The notes: a model not told the origin generated them from the sequence alone. A stretch of DNA of 64,000 nucleotides from Microbacterium wangchenii (GCF_004564355.1 NZ_CP038266.1:1984001-2048000); one strand, 5' to 3'; shown: positions 1 through 10,468, counted from the stretch's first letter. Numbers and translations are program-made.

Positions 1-146
1 TCGAACGAGTGGTACTCCACCTCCACACGCGGGGCGTCGGCGTCGGCCGCCACCTCCGCGAGGCCGCGCTCCAGGTTCCGCTTGCCGATGTAGCACCACG
101 GGCAGGCGATGTCACTCCATACGTCGATCTTGATCGCTTCACTCAC
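1..146 (-). CDS. DsbA-family (FrnE-like) thiol oxidoreductase, N-terminal part only
   Basis: Only the first 48 codons are present; the rest lies beyond the left edge. The start is the GTG at 146, which opens the frame MSEAIKIDVWSD followed by IACPWCYIGKRNLERG. Cys15-Pro-Trp-Cys18 is the thioredoxin-fold redox pair typical of the DsbA/FrnE (2-hydroxychromene-2-carboxylate isomerase-like) family. There is no signal peptide, so a cytoplasmic enzyme is likely. It lies 66 nt downstream of uppS on the same strand and is probably cotranscribed with recO-uppS. The substrate is unknown. The family call is firm from the motif and its position, but the C-terminal helical domain cannot be checked here. 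Confidence 0.85.
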   Translation of the reverse strand, partial: MSEAIKIDVWSDIACPWCYIGKRNLERGLAEVAADADAPRVEVEYHSF

Positions 147-212
147 GACACCTGCAACACTCCGCCGCCCATTGCGTATTCCCGCCGCGGCATGATCCGC
201 AGTGAGGTTTCG

Positions 213-1022
213 TCAGATGCCGCCCGGAGAATCCACGGCGGAACCGAAGCGCCGGTCGCGGTCCAGGTACAGGTCGATCGCCTCCCACAGGTGGGTGCGC
301 CGGAAGTCGGGCCACAGCGTGTCCAGGAAGACGAGCTCCGCGTACGCGGACTCCCACAGCAGGAAGTTCGACGTGCGCTGCTCACCGCTGGAGCGCACGA
401 ACAGATCGACGTCGGGCATGTCGGGCTGGTACAGGTGACGCGCGACCATCCGCTCGGTGATGGCGGATGGCTTCAACCGTCCCGCGGCGATCTCCTCCCC
501 CATCCGCCGCATCGCATCGACGAGCTCGACGCGCCCGCCGTAGTTGACGCACATCGTGAGCGTGAGAACGTCGTTGCCGGCCGTGAGCTGCTCGGCGAAC
601 TGCAGCTCCTTGATGACCGATCCCCACAGCCGGGGCTTGCGGCCTGCCCACCGCACGCGCACGCCCCACTCGTTGAGCTGGTCGCGCCGGCGGTGGAGCA
701 CGTCGCGGTTGAACCCCATCAGGAAGCGGACCTCGTCGGGCGAGCGCTTCCAGTTCTCGGTCGAGAACGCGTAGACCGACAGGTGCTTCACACCCGCCTG
801 GATGGCGCCTGCCACGACGTCCAGCAGCGCCGCCTCCCCCGCCCGGTGACCCTCGACGCGGGTGAGGCTGCGGCGGTTCGCCCAGCGGCCGTTGCCGTCC
901 ATGACGATCGCCACATGCCCGGGCACCGTGCCCCGCGGGTACGACGGCGGGTACTCGCCCGTCCAGTCCACGGGCCGGAAGGGCACCGCGTCGCGATGCG
1001 TGTACGGCTTGGGTGCCATCAT
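213..1022 (-). CDS. uppS: Isoprenyl (undecaprenyl/decaprenyl) diphosphate synthase
   Basis: This is a cis-prenyltransferase that condenses isopentenyl diphosphate to make the polyprenyl carrier lipid of cell-wall synthesis, at the inner face of the membrane. The hallmark MDGNGRWA motif lies at residues 41-48, with catalytic Asp42, and the C-terminal [15 protein letters not shown] motif is also present. I chose the ATG at 1022 (269 residues): its ATGA overlaps the recO stop, indicating translational coupling. The frame stays open upstream to 1070, but that part lies inside recO. The length is normal for the family. Product chain length (C50 or C55) cannot be read from the sequence. Confidence 0.96.
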   Translation of the reverse strand: MMAPKPYTHRDAVPFRPVDWTGEYPPSYPRGTVPGHVAIVMDGNGRWANRRSLTRVEGHRAGEAALLDVVAGAIQAGVKHLSVYAFSTENWKRSPDEVRFLMGFNRDVLHRRRDQLNEWGVRVRWAGRKPRLWGSVIKELQFAEQLTAGNDVLTLTMCVNYGGRVELVDAMRRMGEEIAAGRLKPSAITERMVARHLYQPDMPDVDLFVRSSGEQRTSNFLLWESAYAELVFLDTLWPDFRRTHLWEAIDLYLDRDRRFGSAVDSPGGI

Positions 1023-1744
1023 CCGGCTTCCACGTGGGCCAGCGAGCGGATGCCCCGCTCCAGATGCCACTGCGCGTACGCCGCGATGAGTCCGGAGGCT
1101 GCGCTGGTCGCCGCCGGTGCGGCCTCATCCACCTGCTGCCAGTCGCCGCGCAGGAGCGAGCGCAGCAGCGACGCCGTCGGGGCCGCCACGCGCGCCGAAC
1201 CCACCGGTGCGCACGCGGCGCACACCATCCCCCCCAGTTGCGCGACGAATGACTCGTGCTGGCCGGGGGCGGCGCACCGGGCGCATTCGTCCAGCCCCGG
1301 CGCCCAGCCGGACAGCGCCATGGCCCGCAGGAGGTACGAGTCCAGCACGCTGCGCGACGCGTGCTCTCCGCGGGCGAGTGCGCGCAGACCGCCCACCAGG
1401 AGGAGATACTGCTGCGGAGTGGCCTCGGCCTCGTTCAGGCGGTCGGCGGTCTCCACCATGGCGTTGGCGGAGGTGTACCGGTCATAGTGCACGGCGATGT
1501 CGGCGCCGTACGACCCGAGGGACTCCGCCTGCTGCACGACGTCGAGTGAGCGGCCCTTGTACAGCATCACGTCGGCCACCATGAAGGGCTCCAGGCGTGA
1601 TCCGAACCGGGACGACGTGCGGCGCACGCCCTTGGCCACCGCGCGGATCTTCCCGTGCCGGCGGCCGAGCATCGTCACGATGCGGTCCGCTTCGCCCAGC
1701 TTGTGGGTCCGCAGGACCACGACCTCGTCGCGGTAGGTGGGCAC
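1019..1744 (-). CDS. recO: DNA repair protein RecO
   Basis: RecO is a recombination mediator that helps load RecA in the RecFOR gap-repair pathway. The 241-residue protein starts [20 protein letters not shown], the N-terminal OB-fold signature of the family. A zinc-binding knuckle is visible as Cys154, Cys157, Cys175 and Cys178 in ECARC...CAAC. It overlaps uppS by four bases (ATGA), and the recO-uppS pair is common in actinobacteria. The divergent TRIC-family gene starts 60 nt away. No odd features. Confidence 0.96.
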   Translation of the reverse strand: MPTYRDEVVVLRTHKLGEADRIVTMLGRRHGKIRAVAKGVRRTSSRFGSRLEPFMVADVMLYKGRSLDVVQQAESLGSYGADIAVHYDRYTSANAMVETADRLNEAEATPQQYLLLVGGLRALARGEHASRSVLDSYLLRAMALSGWAPGLDECARCAAPGQHESFVAQLGGMVCAACAPVGSARVAAPTASLLRSLLRGDWQQVDEAAPAATSAASGLIAAYAQWHLERGIRSLAHVEAG

Positions 1745-1804
1745 CGTCCCATTATCCGCCCGCCCGAGGGTTCCCCGCGAAGCGCGCGCCAGGAGAATGG
1801 GTCC

Positions 1805-2503
1805 ATGACGTCGCAGATGCTCATCATCCCGCTGTGGGCCGACCTCCTCGCCGTGGGCCTGGGCGGCGTGCAGGGGGCGCTGTTCGCTTCAGGCTTCCGC
1901 GGTCAGCAGCGGCTGGACCTGCTGGGGGTGGCGATCATCGGCATCATGATCGGGATGGGCGGCGGCCTCATCCGCGATCTGCTGCTGGGAGTGGTTCCGG
2001 CGACGCTGCAGAGCAACTGGTATCTGCTCACCGCCTCCGGCGCCGCCCTGGTGGGGATGCTGCTGGCCGGGATCTTCCAGCGGCTGAACGCCGCCATCAT
2101 CGCGCTGGACGCGCTCGTGATCGGCCTGTTCGGCGCGTTCGGGACGAGCAAGGCGCTCGCCCTCGGCCTCCCGCCGGTGCCCGCTGTCTTCGTCGGCGTG
2201 TGCTCGGCGGTGGGCGGCGGAGTGCTGCGGGACATGATGATGGGCCTGCCGGTGGCCATCATGCACGTCGGATCGCTGTACGCCGTGGCCGCCGGCGCGG
2301 GCTGCGCCGTCCTGGCCAGCGCCGACGCCCTCGGCGCGCCGCTGGAGTACGCGGCGGTCGCGGGCATCATCGTGACGACGGTGATCCGCATCCTCGCGGT
2401 GATCTTCGACGTGTCGCTGCCCGAGCAGCGCATGCTGCATCGGCGCAAGGTCGCCGTGGAGACCTCGGCGATCCCGGTCGTGCGCCGGCACGACGCCGAC
2501 TGA
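1805..2503 (+). CDS. TRIC-family (UPF0126/YadS-like) trimeric cation channel protein
   Basis: This 232-residue hydrophobic membrane protein has about seven membrane segments. Two copies of the family motif GxGGGxxRDxxxG are visible: [13 protein letters not shown] in the first half and [13 protein letters not shown] in the second, the internal duplication that defines prokaryotic TRIC/UPF0126 proteins. Characterised bacterial relatives conduct monovalent cations; the role here is inferred from family only. The ATG at 1805 was chosen because the hydrophobic N-terminus begins there. The open frame reaches upstream to 1655, but that stretch overlaps recO antisense and is not channel-like. The gene is divergent from recO and convergent with leuA. 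Confidence 0.88.
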   Translation: MTSQMLIIPLWADLLAVGLGGVQGALFASGFRGQQRLDLLGVAIIGIMIGMGGGLIRDLLLGVVPATLQSNWYLLTASGAALVGMLLAGIFQRLNAAIIALDALVIGLFGAFGTSKALALGLPPVPAVFVGVCSAVGGGVLRDMMMGLPVAIMHVGSLYAVAAGAGCAVLASADALGAPLEYAAVAGIIVTTVIRILAVIFDVSLPEQRMLHRRKVAVETSAIPVVRRHDAD

Positions 2504-2538
2504 CCCGGTCCGCCCCTCCCTTCCCGCCCTCCCCTTCC

Positions 2539-2609
2539 CGCGAGACCGCACGCCGCCGACGAGACCGCGACATCATGTCGCGGTCTCGCCGGTGGCGTGC
2601 AGTCTCGCG
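2539..2609. repeat. Nested double palindrome, family A
   Basis: Two inverted repeats are nested. The outer arms are CGCGAGACCGCACGCC (2539-2554) and its complement with one mismatch (2594-2609). The inner arms are CGAGACCGCGACAT (2560-2573) and its perfect complement (2575-2588), separated by one base. The outer and inner arms are 5 nt apart on each side. Both left arms begin with the same word CGAGACCGC, so the unit is also an internal direct repeat. It lies between the convergent TRIC gene and leuA and could act as a bidirectional transcription end. The geometry matches the family B elements at 18812 and 23124 although the sequence differs. No poly-T tail is seen. Confidence 0.85.
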
Positions 2610-2665
2610 GCGGCGGAGCGCGCGGGTCGGCGGAGGCGGGCGGGCCCGGCGGGTGCGTCGGAGGG

Positions 2666-4489
<1,824 letters not shown>

Positions 4490-4511
<22 letters not shown>

Positions 4512-4543
4512 CAGCTAAGAAGGAGCAGCCCGCCGGAAAGCAC
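4490..4543 (-). CDS. leuA leader peptide, 17 residues with four consecutive Leu codons
   Basis: The GTG at 4543 opens a 17-codon frame, MLSGGLLLLSCRGEASF, ending in TAA at 4490-4492. Codons 6-9 are CTG CTC CTT CTT, all leucine, and codon 2 is also leucine. The stop falls in the loop of the hairpin described separately, 63 nt before the leuA start. A -10 like hexamer TAGCCT ends 6 nt before the GTG, so the transcript probably begins at or next to the start codon (leaderless). Function: translation speed over the Leu codons reports the charged tRNA-Leu supply to leuA. The peptide itself needs no function. Confidence 0.8.
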
Positions 4544-4549
4544 GCTGTC

Positions 4550-4555
4550 AGGCTA
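4550..4555 (-). promoter_or_regulatory. -10 box of the leuA leader transcript
   Basis: TAGCCT on the minus strand lies 6 nt before the GTG of the leader peptide. This is the spacing seen at several other genes in this window and fits a leaderless transcript. No clear -35 was recognised. Confidence 0.55.
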
Positions 4556-4618
4556 CACCCGCTCGCGCGCGCGGTCGAACGCCGTGAGACGATCTGGGCT
4601 GTGGAGACACTCTCGGGT

Positions 4619-5221
4619 ATGCGCCTGATTCTGCGTTCGGCCCTCTTTCTCCCTCTCTGCGCGGCGGTGGCTCTGGCCTCCGGATGCGCGACCAGCCCGT
4701 CGGCCACCGGAGGGCAGGAGCCGGCGCCGCCGGCGGAAGTGGTCGAAGGCTCGGGGATGGTGCTCGACCAGGGCGACGGCGCGGAGCTGTGCCTGGGACC
4801 GGTGGCCGAGTCCTTTCCCCCGCAATGCCGCGGCATCCCGCTGGACGGCTGGTCGTGGGACGAGGCCGTGCCCGAGAACTCGTCCGGCGATGTGCGCTGG
4901 GGCATGTACGCGGTGCAGGGCCGCTACGACGGCGAGACGCTCACGGTGACGACGGATGCGACGCCGCTGGCCCTGTACGATCCGGAACCCTTCCCATGGC
5001 CGGCCGGCACCGGCACTGCTGAAGAAGCGGAACTGTCCCGGATCGGCGAGGAGGCCCTCGGCCGATACGGCGACGCCTTCCTGTCCGCCGGTTCGCGCGA
5101 CGGCCGGCTGGAGGTCGTCGTGGTCTGGGACGACGGCACGTGGCAGCGCCAGGCCGACGCCGAGTACGGCGACGGTGTGGTGGTGGTGACCTCGGCGCTG
5201 CGCCCGGTGCGGGAGGGCTAG
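4619..5221 (+). CDS. Predicted lipoprotein of unknown function
   Basis: I do not recognise this 200-residue protein. It starts MRLILRSALFLPL and has a typical lipoprotein signal: charged start, hydrophobic core, then the lipobox ASGC with Cys at about residue 22. The mature part is acidic and Trp-rich, with two further cysteines (ELCLGP and PQCRGI) that could form a disulfide. It should be lipid-anchored outside the membrane. The ATG at 4619 is preferred; a GTG at 4601 in the same frame would add six residues. It is divergent from the leuA leader. Its stop overlaps the era stop by four bases, so the two genes converge. Confidence 0.75.
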   Translation: MRLILRSALFLPLCAAVALASGCATSPSATGGQEPAPPAEVVEGSGMVLDQGDGAELCLGPVAESFPPQCRGIPLDGWSWDEAVPENSSGDVRWGMYAVQGRYDGETLTVTTDATPLALYDPEPFPWPAGTGTAEEAELSRIGEEALGRYGDAFLSAGSRDGRLEVVVVWDDGTWQRQADAEYGDGVVVVTSALRPVREG

Positions 5222-6126
5222 AAGCCCAGGCGACCCAGCTGCTTGGGGTCGCGCTGCCATTCTTTGGCCACGCGCACGTGCAGTTTCAGGAACACCCGCG
5301 TGCCGATCAGCGGCTCGATCTGCGCCCTCGCGCGCGCACCCACGTCCCGCAGCCGGGAGCCCTTGTGGCCGATGATGATCGACTTCTGGCTGTCGCGTTC
5401 GACGACGACGCTCGCGTGGATGTCGGTCATGGATCCGGTCTCCCGGGCGGCGATGTCGTCGATCGTGACGGCGATCGAGTGCGGGAGCTCGTCGCGCACG
5501 CCCTCCAGCGCCGCTTCGCGGATGATCTCGGCGATGCGGTCTTCCAGCGACTCGTCGGTGACGACGCCTTCCTCGTACAGTGCGGGCCCCTCCGGCATCA
5601 GCGAGAGCAGCCCGTCAGCGAGCACGTCCAGCTGATCGTGGGTGAGGGCGGACAGCGGGATGACCGCGTGCCAGTCCTCCCGCAGCGCGTCGACCTCGAT
5701 CAGGCGTTCGGTGATCTGCTCGCGGGATGCCGCATCGGTCTTGGTCACGATGGCGACCTTCTTCGCACGCCCGTATCCCGACAGCGAATCCGCGATCCGT
5801 CGGTCGCCGGGCCCGACCTTCTCGGTCGCCGGTACGCAGAACGCGATGACGTCGACGTCGCCGAGCACCTGCTCGACGAGGTCGTTGAGGCGCTGGCCGA
5901 GCAGCGTGCGCGGCCGGTGGATCCCAGGGGTGTCCACGATCACCAGCTGCCCACCGGGCCGGTTGACAATGCCGCGGATGGCGCGGCGTGTCGTCTGCGG
6001 CTTGTCGCTGGTGATCGCGACCTTCTCCCCGACGAGGGCGTTGGTCAGCGTGGACTTGCCCACGTTGGGCCGCCCCACGAAGGTGACGAAGCCGGATCGA
6101 CGGTCGAGTGCGGAGGCGTGGTCCAT
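5218..6126 (-). CDS. era: GTPase Era
   Basis: Era is an essential GTPase that binds the 3' end of 16S rRNA and assists 30S assembly. The 302-residue protein shows G1 GRPNVGKST, G3 DTPG, G4 TKTD, the switch region KPQTTRR and a C-terminal KH domain with IIIGHKGSRLRDVG. The ATG at 6126 shares one base with the stop of the bile salt hydrolase gene upstream (TGATG), so era translation may depend on that gene being translated. In relatives era usually follows the CNNM/CorC gene directly; here a foreign-looking gene lies between them. The upstream part of the open frame overlaps that gene and is not Era-like. Confidence 0.97.
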   Translation of the reverse strand: MDHASALDRRSGFVTFVGRPNVGKSTLTNALVGEKVAITSDKPQTTRRAIRGIVNRPGGQLVIVDTPGIHRPRTLLGQRLNDLVEQVLGDVDVIAFCVPATEKVGPGDRRIADSLSGYGRAKKVAIVTKTDAASREQITERLIEVDALREDWHAVIPLSALTHDQLDVLADGLLSLMPEGPALYEEGVVTDESLEDRIAEIIREAALEGVRDELPHSIAVTIDDIAARETGSMTDIHASVVVERDSQKSIIIGHKGSRLRDVGARARAQIEPLIGTRVFLKLHVRVAKEWQRDPKQLGRLGF

Positions 6127-7097
6127 CAATTCTGCATGTGTATCTGTTGGCCCTTTATCAGCGGGTACGAGGCCAGGGCGGTGCCGTCGAGGTCTTCCTT
6201 GTGCATGTCGACGCCGGTGACCTGGCTGTTCTCGTAGGTCGTGTAGTAGTAGATGCCCTGATCGGTGTTGCAGCAGGACGAGTAGATCGTGATCTCGAAC
6301 TTGTCCCCGACATGCACGCATCCGCGCTGCTGGGCGACGGAGCCGAGGATGTGGAAGAACTGGCTGATCGACTCCGATTCGGAGTCGCCCGAGACCGAGT
6401 TCATCTTGGTGAACACGGCCTTGACGAATCGGGAGGAGGACGACAGATCCCCGGGCAGGCCGATCGCTCCCATGCCGCGGCTGTAGGTGTCCAACGGCAG
6501 CTCTTCGGAGAACCTGTTCTCCGGAGGGTAGGTGGACAGGTGCATGAAGTCGTTCAGCTTGAAGCTCTGGATGTCGAAGGTGGGGTTGTTGGCGAGGACT
6601 CCGGTGGGGTTGTCGTAGACCTTCAGCCCCTCCTTCACGCTCTCCACAGTAATCGACTCGTTCCGGTCGGAGATGATCCAGTGCAGCGGCGAGAGCGGGT
6701 AGGCGTCACTGAAGTTGATCTTCACGAGGTTCAGCGATGCGAGCGCCGTGCGCGCTTGCGCCACCGTCTCGAACTGCCCGAGGATCCACGGGATGAACTC
6801 GAACGGCGTGACGTTGGTCTTGCCCTCGGCTTCGGGCTTGTAGTCGGCGTTGTCGGGGAAGTTCAGCCCCGCCATGCTGAGGCCCTTCTCATTGGTCGCG
6901 TCGTAGTACAGCGGATAGTCGTCCACGACCGTCGCCATCCCGATGATGGCGTGATGCGTGGGAAGGGTCTGCTCCTTGCGGAATTCGAAGGGGAAGTTCC
7001 GCGGCGTGACGGTGACCGCCTCGTTGTAGGAGTACTCAAGGTCCAGGTTGCGACCGAAGTAGTGGTCGTTGGTCGTGTAATTGGTTGCCGTGCACAT
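6126..7097 (-). CDS. bsh: Bile salt hydrolase (choloylglycine hydrolase), inserted upstream of era
   Basis: This enzyme splits the amide bond of glycine- or taurine-conjugated bile acids; it is a cytoplasmic Ntn hydrolase. The 323 residues begin MCTATNYTTNDHYFGRN, with Cys2 becoming the N-terminal nucleophile. All known active-site residues are visible: Cys2, Arg16, Asp19, Asn79, Asn171 (LANNPTFD) and Arg223 (SSRF). The loop DYPLYYDATNEKGLSMAGLN resembles the Lactobacillus/Listeria bile salt hydrolases more than penicillin V acylases. The start is fixed by Cys2 and by GGAGG at 7105-7109, 7 nt upstream. The Tyr/Asn/Phe/Lys-rich composition is unlike the neighbouring proteins, which suggests transfer. 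It sits between the CNNM/CorC gene and era, with TGATG coupling to era. Substrate preference is inferred. Confidence 0.93.
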   Translation of the reverse strand: MCTATNYTTNDHYFGRNLDLEYSYNEAVTVTPRNFPFEFRKEQTLPTHHAIIGMATVVDDYPLYYDATNEKGLSMAGLNFPDNADYKPEAEGKTNVTPFEFIPWILGQFETVAQARTALASLNLVKINFSDAYPLSPLHWIISDRNESITVESVKEGLKVYDNPTGVLANNPTFDIQSFKLNDFMHLSTYPPENRFSEELPLDTYSRGMGAIGLPGDLSSSSRFVKAVFTKMNSVSGDSESESISQFFHILGSVAQQRGCVHVGDKFEITIYSSCCNTDQGIYYYTTYENSQVTGVDMHKEDLDGTALASYPLIKGQQIHMQN

Positions 7098-7159
7098 CTG
7101 ACTGCCTCCGACTTTCTTCAGGACCGAGCGTCGGTGAGAAAGGCGCTGGGGCACTCATC

Positions 7160-8497
7160 CTAGGCAGGGTTGTCAGTGTCCCGTCTAGAGTCCACCCGGA
7201 TCTCACCGGTGCGCGGACGCGTCGGTGGCTCCTCGGATGCGGGCTCCTCGGCGCGCTCGACGAACACCGTGGAGATCCCCCGGCCGCGTCCGCGGGAGGC
7301 ACCCCCGGTCATCACCAGCCCGGCGTACTCGGCGGTCGCCCCGGGCTGCGGGATGCGTCCGAGAGCCTTGCCGAGCAGTCCGCCGATCGAGTCGACGTCC
7401 TCGTCCTCCACCTCGATGCCGAACAGGTCGCCCACCTCGTCCACGCCCAGCCTGGCGCTGACGCGGAACTTTCCGGGCTCGATCTCGGTGATCTCGCTCG
7501 AGCGTGCGTCGTATTCGTCGGAGATGTCGCCCACGAGCTCCTCGATGAGGTCCTCCAGGGTGACCAGGCCCGACACGCCGCCGTACTCGTCGATGACGAG
7601 GCACACGTGCACGGCATCGCGACGCATCTGCTGCAGCAGCGTCTCGGCGCGCATCGACTCGGGGACGAACACCGCCGGACGGGCGATGCGGCGGATCGGA
7701 GCATCCCGCCACCCCTGCTCGTCGCGGAACCCGAACTGCACGAGGTCCTTCAGGTACAGCATCCCCACCACGTCGTCGGCTTCGTCGTCGATCAGCGGGA
7801 CGCGCGAGATCCCCTTCTCCAGGAACAGCGTGAGCGCCTCGCGGGTGCTGGCACCGGCGTCGACCGCGACCATGTCGGTGCGCGGCACCATCACCTCGCG
7901 CACGTAACGGTCGGTGAAATCGAAGACGGAGTGGATGAGCTCGCGGTCGTCCTCTTCGATGAGTTCATTCTCGGCCGCTTCGTCGATGATGCTGAGCAGC
8001 TGCTCCTCGGAGGCGAAGGAGGAGCCGGGTGAGACGCCGGGCGTGACGCGGTTGCCGAGCGCCACCAGGCCGTACGCGAGCGGGCCGAGGATGATCCGCA
8101 GGCCCCGGACCACCGGCGCGGTGGCGCGCAGGAGACCCCGGGCGTGCTGGCGTCCTACCGAGCGGGGGCTGGCACCCACGGCGACGAAGGAGATCCCGGT
8201 CATGATGATGGCGGCGGCCAGCGTCGCCCACCACAGGTTGTCGAACAGCAGCACGAAGGCGACCGTGACCAGCACCGCGGCGCTGGTCTCCGCCAACACG
8301 CGGATGAAGGAGACCGCGTTGGCGTGTGCGTCGGGGTCGGCGGCGATCCGCCGCAACGACGCGGCGCTCCGGCCCTCGGCGGCGAGGTCGGCCAGGTCGG
8401 AGCGTGAGGTCACACCCAGCGCGGCCTCCACCGCGACCATGAGGCCGCCGAAGGCGACCAGCAGGAGCGCGCCGACGAGCAGGAGCGCTTCGGTCAT
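7160..8497 (-). CDS. CNNM/CorC (HlyC) family membrane protein with CBS domains
   Basis: This 445-residue protein has an N-terminal CNNM/DUF21 membrane domain of three to four helices (about residues 1-140). A CBS pair follows (about 200-330; MVPRTDMVAVDAG and DEYGGVSGLVTLEDLIEELVGD), then a C-terminal CorC_HlyC transporter-associated domain (SARLGVDEVGDLFG) and a charged tail. Family members act in magnesium or cobalt efflux; the old name hemolysin is misleading. It overlaps ybeY by four bases (ATGA) and belongs to the ybeY-era operon. The stop is followed 62 nt later by the bile salt hydrolase start. Confidence 0.9.
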   Translation of the reverse strand: MTEALLLVGALLLVAFGGLMVAVEAALGVTSRSDLADLAAEGRSAASLRRIAADPDAHANAVSFIRVLAETSAAVLVTVAFVLLFDNLWWATLAAAIIMTGISFVAVGASPRSVGRQHARGLLRATAPVVRGLRIILGPLAYGLVALGNRVTPGVSPGSSFASEEQLLSIIDEAAENELIEEDDRELIHSVFDFTDRYVREVMVPRTDMVAVDAGASTREALTLFLEKGISRVPLIDDEADDVVGMLYLKDLVQFGFRDEQGWRDAPIRRIARPAVFVPESMRAETLLQQMRRDAVHVCLVIDEYGGVSGLVTLEDLIEELVGDISDEYDARSSEITEIEPGKFRVSARLGVDEVGDLFGIEVEDEDVDSIGGLLGKALGRIPQPGATAEYAGLVMTGGASRGRGRGISTVFVERAEEPASEEPPTRPRTGEIRVDSRRDTDNPA

Positions 8498-8961
8498 GCG
8501 CGACGGCGGCGTTCAGCCGACTGGAAGCCCACGATGAGGTCCTTCTGCAGCGCGAACATCTCCCGCTCCTCGGCCGGCTCGGCGTGGTCGAACCCCAGCA
8601 GGTGGAGCAGGCCGTGCGTCGTGAGGAGGATGAGCTCGTCCTGGGTCGAGTGCTTGGCGGCGGCCGCCTGAGCCTCGGCCACCTGGGGGCAGAGGACGAT
8701 GTCGCCCAGGAGTCCCGCGGGCGTGGGCATGTCTTCGGTGCCGGGGCGCAGTTCGTCCATCGGGAAGCTCAGCACGTCGGTGGGGCCCGGCTCATCCATC
8801 CACTGCACGTGCAGCGCCTCCATGGCGCCTTCGTCGACCAGGACGATGGCGACGTCGGCGTCGGGGCTGACGTGGAGTTCGTCGAGGTTGTACTCCATGA
8901 GGCGCAGCAGCACCTTCTCGTCCACCTCGACGCCGGACTCGTTGTTGATCTCGATGGTCAT
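8494..8961 (-). CDS. ybeY: Endoribonuclease YbeY (rRNA maturation factor)
   Basis: YbeY is a zinc-dependent RNase that matures the 3' end of 16S rRNA and takes part in ribosome quality control. The 155-residue protein carries the signature THGLLHLLGFDH near its C-terminus, with three zinc-binding histidines, and DVLSFPMDE, another family motif. It overlaps phoH and the CNNM gene by four bases each (ATGA), so the three are translationally coupled. The phoH-ybeY-CNNM-era order is conserved in many Gram-positive bacteria. Confidence 0.96.
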   Translation of the reverse strand: MTIEINNESGVEVDEKVLLRLMEYNLDELHVSPDADVAIVLVDEGAMEALHVQWMDEPGPTDVLSFPMDELRPGTEDMPTPAGLLGDIVLCPQVAEAQAAAAKHSTQDELILLTTHGLLHLLGFDHAEPAEEREMFALQKDLIVGFQSAERRRRA

Positions 8962-10049
8962 GATCGGCCTCGCCTCGGCATGTGGTCGCGCGGCCCACCG
9001 GTGCGGCCGGAGCGGCGCTCGGCGCGATTGGCGAACTCCCCGGCCTCGTCCCGCTCGCGCTTGGCGACCAGCCGCTTCTCGTCGTACTCGCTGTACGCAT
9101 CCACGATGCGCCCGACGAGCGTGTGGCGCACGACGTCGTCGCTCGTGAGGTAGGCGAAGTGAATGTCGTCGACCTCGGAGAGGATGCGGGTGACCAGGCG
9201 CAGGCCGGAGGTGCCCTGGGGCAGGTCGACCTGCGTGATGTCGCCGGTGACGACCATCCGCGTGCCGAAGCCCAAACGCGTGAGGAACATCTTCATCTGC
9301 TCGGGCGTGGTGTTCTGGGCCTCGTCGAGCACCACGAACGAATCGTTGAGGGTGCGCCCGCGCATGTACGCGAGGGGTGCGACCTCGATCGTTCCCGTCG
9401 CCATGAGCTTGGGCACGATCTCGGGGTCGATCATCTCGTTGAGCGCGTCGTAGAGCGGTCGCAGATAGGGGTCGATCTTGTCGGTGAGCGTGCCGGGGAG
9501 GAATCCGAGCCGCTCGCCGGCCTCGACGGCGGGACGGGTCAGGATGATGCGGCTGACCTCTTTACGCTGGAGCGCCTGCACGGCCTTGGCCATCGCGAGG
9601 TACGTCTTGCCCGTGCCGGCCGGCCCGATCCCGAACACGATGGTGCTCTCGTCGATGGCGTCGACGTAGGCCTTCTGCCCGAGCGTCTTGGGCCGGATGA
9701 CCTTGCCGCGCGACGACAGGATCGCCTCGCCGAGCACTTCGGAGGGCCGCGGGCCGCCGCCGGCGTCGGCGCTGCTGCGCAGGATGCGGCTGGAGCTGGA
9801 GACGTCGGCGGGGTCGAGCCCGTGCCCGGCCTTGGTCATCGCCAGCAGTTCGTCTACGAGCGACCGTGCGCGGGCGACCGCGTCGGAGGGCCCGGTGAGG
9901 GTGATCTCGTTGCCGCGGACGTGCACGTCGACGTCGGGATGCTCCTTCTCCACGACCCGCAGCAGCCGGTCCTGCGGGCCGAGGAGCTGGACCATGGCCA
10001 CGCCGTCGGCGTAGACGTGGTCCACGGTGAGGTCGGACTCGTCAGGCAC
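8958..10049 (-). CDS. PhoH-family ATPase
   Basis: This is a 363-residue PhoH/PhoL-type protein, an NTPase that is probably an RNA helicase linked to ribosome maturation. Walker A (GPAGTGKT, about residues 141-148) and Walker B (VVLDEAQN) are clear. A KH-like N-terminal part precedes them. The GTG at 10049 (MPDESDLTVDHVYADG) was chosen because it overlaps the hit stop by 8 bases and starts the conserved region; the longer open frame is antisense-like and overlaps hit. It sits between hit and ybeY. The PhoH name comes from a phosphate-regulated E. coli protein and need not mean phosphate control here. Confidence 0.92.
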   Translation of the reverse strand: MPDESDLTVDHVYADGVAMVQLLGPQDRLLRVVEKEHPDVDVHVRGNEITLTGPSDAVARARSLVDELLAMTKAGHGLDPADVSSSSRILRSSADAGGGPRPSEVLGEAILSSRGKVIRPKTLGQKAYVDAIDESTIVFGIGPAGTGKTYLAMAKAVQALQRKEVSRIILTRPAVEAGERLGFLPGTLTDKIDPYLRPLYDALNEMIDPEIVPKLMATGTIEVAPLAYMRGRTLNDSFVVLDEAQNTTPEQMKMFLTRLGFGTRMVVTGDITQVDLPQGTSGLRLVTRILSEVDDIHFAYLTSDDVVRHTLVGRIVDAYSEYDEKRLVAKRERDEAGEFANRAERRSGRTGGPRDHMPRRGRS

Positions 10050-10389
10050 CGAGGCTCGCTTCGTCGAGGTCGCCGCCGAGCACATGGGCGTGGACGTGGA
10101 ACACCGTCTGTCCGGCCTTGGGCCCGGTGTTGAACACGAGCCGGAAGTCGCCGCCGGCGTGCTCGGCGGCCACGCTGTTGGCAAGGCCCACCAGCTCGGC
10201 GAGGAGGCTCGGGTCGCCGGCGGCCAGCTCGACGACGTTGCGGTACTCACCCGTCTTGGGGATGACCAGCAGGTGGACGGGAGCCTTGGGGGCGATGTCG
10301 CGGATGACGAAGGCGTTCTCGGTCTCCGCGATGATCTCGCCGGGGATTTCGCCCTCGAGGATGCGCGTGAAGATCGACGGTTCGCTCAT
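10042..10389 (-). CDS. HIT-family nucleotide hydrolase (HINT type)
   Basis: The 115-residue protein ends in the histidine triad HVHAHVLGG, the active site of HINT-type nucleoside phosphoramidases. It begins MSEPSIFTRILEGEIPGEII, the usual start of this family. The cytoplasmic substrate is unknown. TAGACT (10396-10401) lies 6 nt before the ATG, so this gene is probably the leaderless first gene of the hit-phoH-ybeY-CNNM-bsh-era operon. Its 3' end overlaps phoH. Confidence 0.93.
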   Translation of the reverse strand: MSEPSIFTRILEGEIPGEIIAETENAFVIRDIAPKAPVHLLVIPKTGEYRNVVELAAGDPSLLAELVGLANSVAAEHAGGDFRLVFNTGPKAGQTVFHVHAHVLGGDLDEASLGA

Positions 10390-10395
10390 TGGTCC

Positions 10396-10401
10396 AGTCT
10401 A
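10396..10401 (-). promoter_or_regulatory. -10 box of the hit-phoH-ybeY-era operon
   Basis: TAGACT on the minus strand is followed by 6 nt (GGACCA) and then the hit ATG. It marks a likely leaderless promoter. The 79-nt gap to rsmE supports a transcription unit start here. Confidence 0.5.
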
Positions 10402-10468
10402 TTCACCGGCCACCCCCACGAGGCGAGCACCCGCAACCGGCTCAGCGGCCGGTGGGGAGGGAGCGGAG

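Noticed and set aside
4601..4618. GTG at 4601 as the start of the lipoprotein
   Set aside because: It would add METLSG-type residues before an already normal signal peptide; the ATG at 4619 gives a standard length. Not excluded.
6126..7097. Penicillin V acylase
   Set aside because: The Ntn family is shared, but the overall motifs, including YPLYYDATNEKGLSMAGLNF, are those of bile salt hydrolases.
7098..7159. Short frame MSAPAPFSPTLGPEE starting just after the CNNM stop
   Set aside because: It runs into the bile salt hydrolase in another frame and shows no family. It could be a remnant of an older era start, but nothing here proves it.
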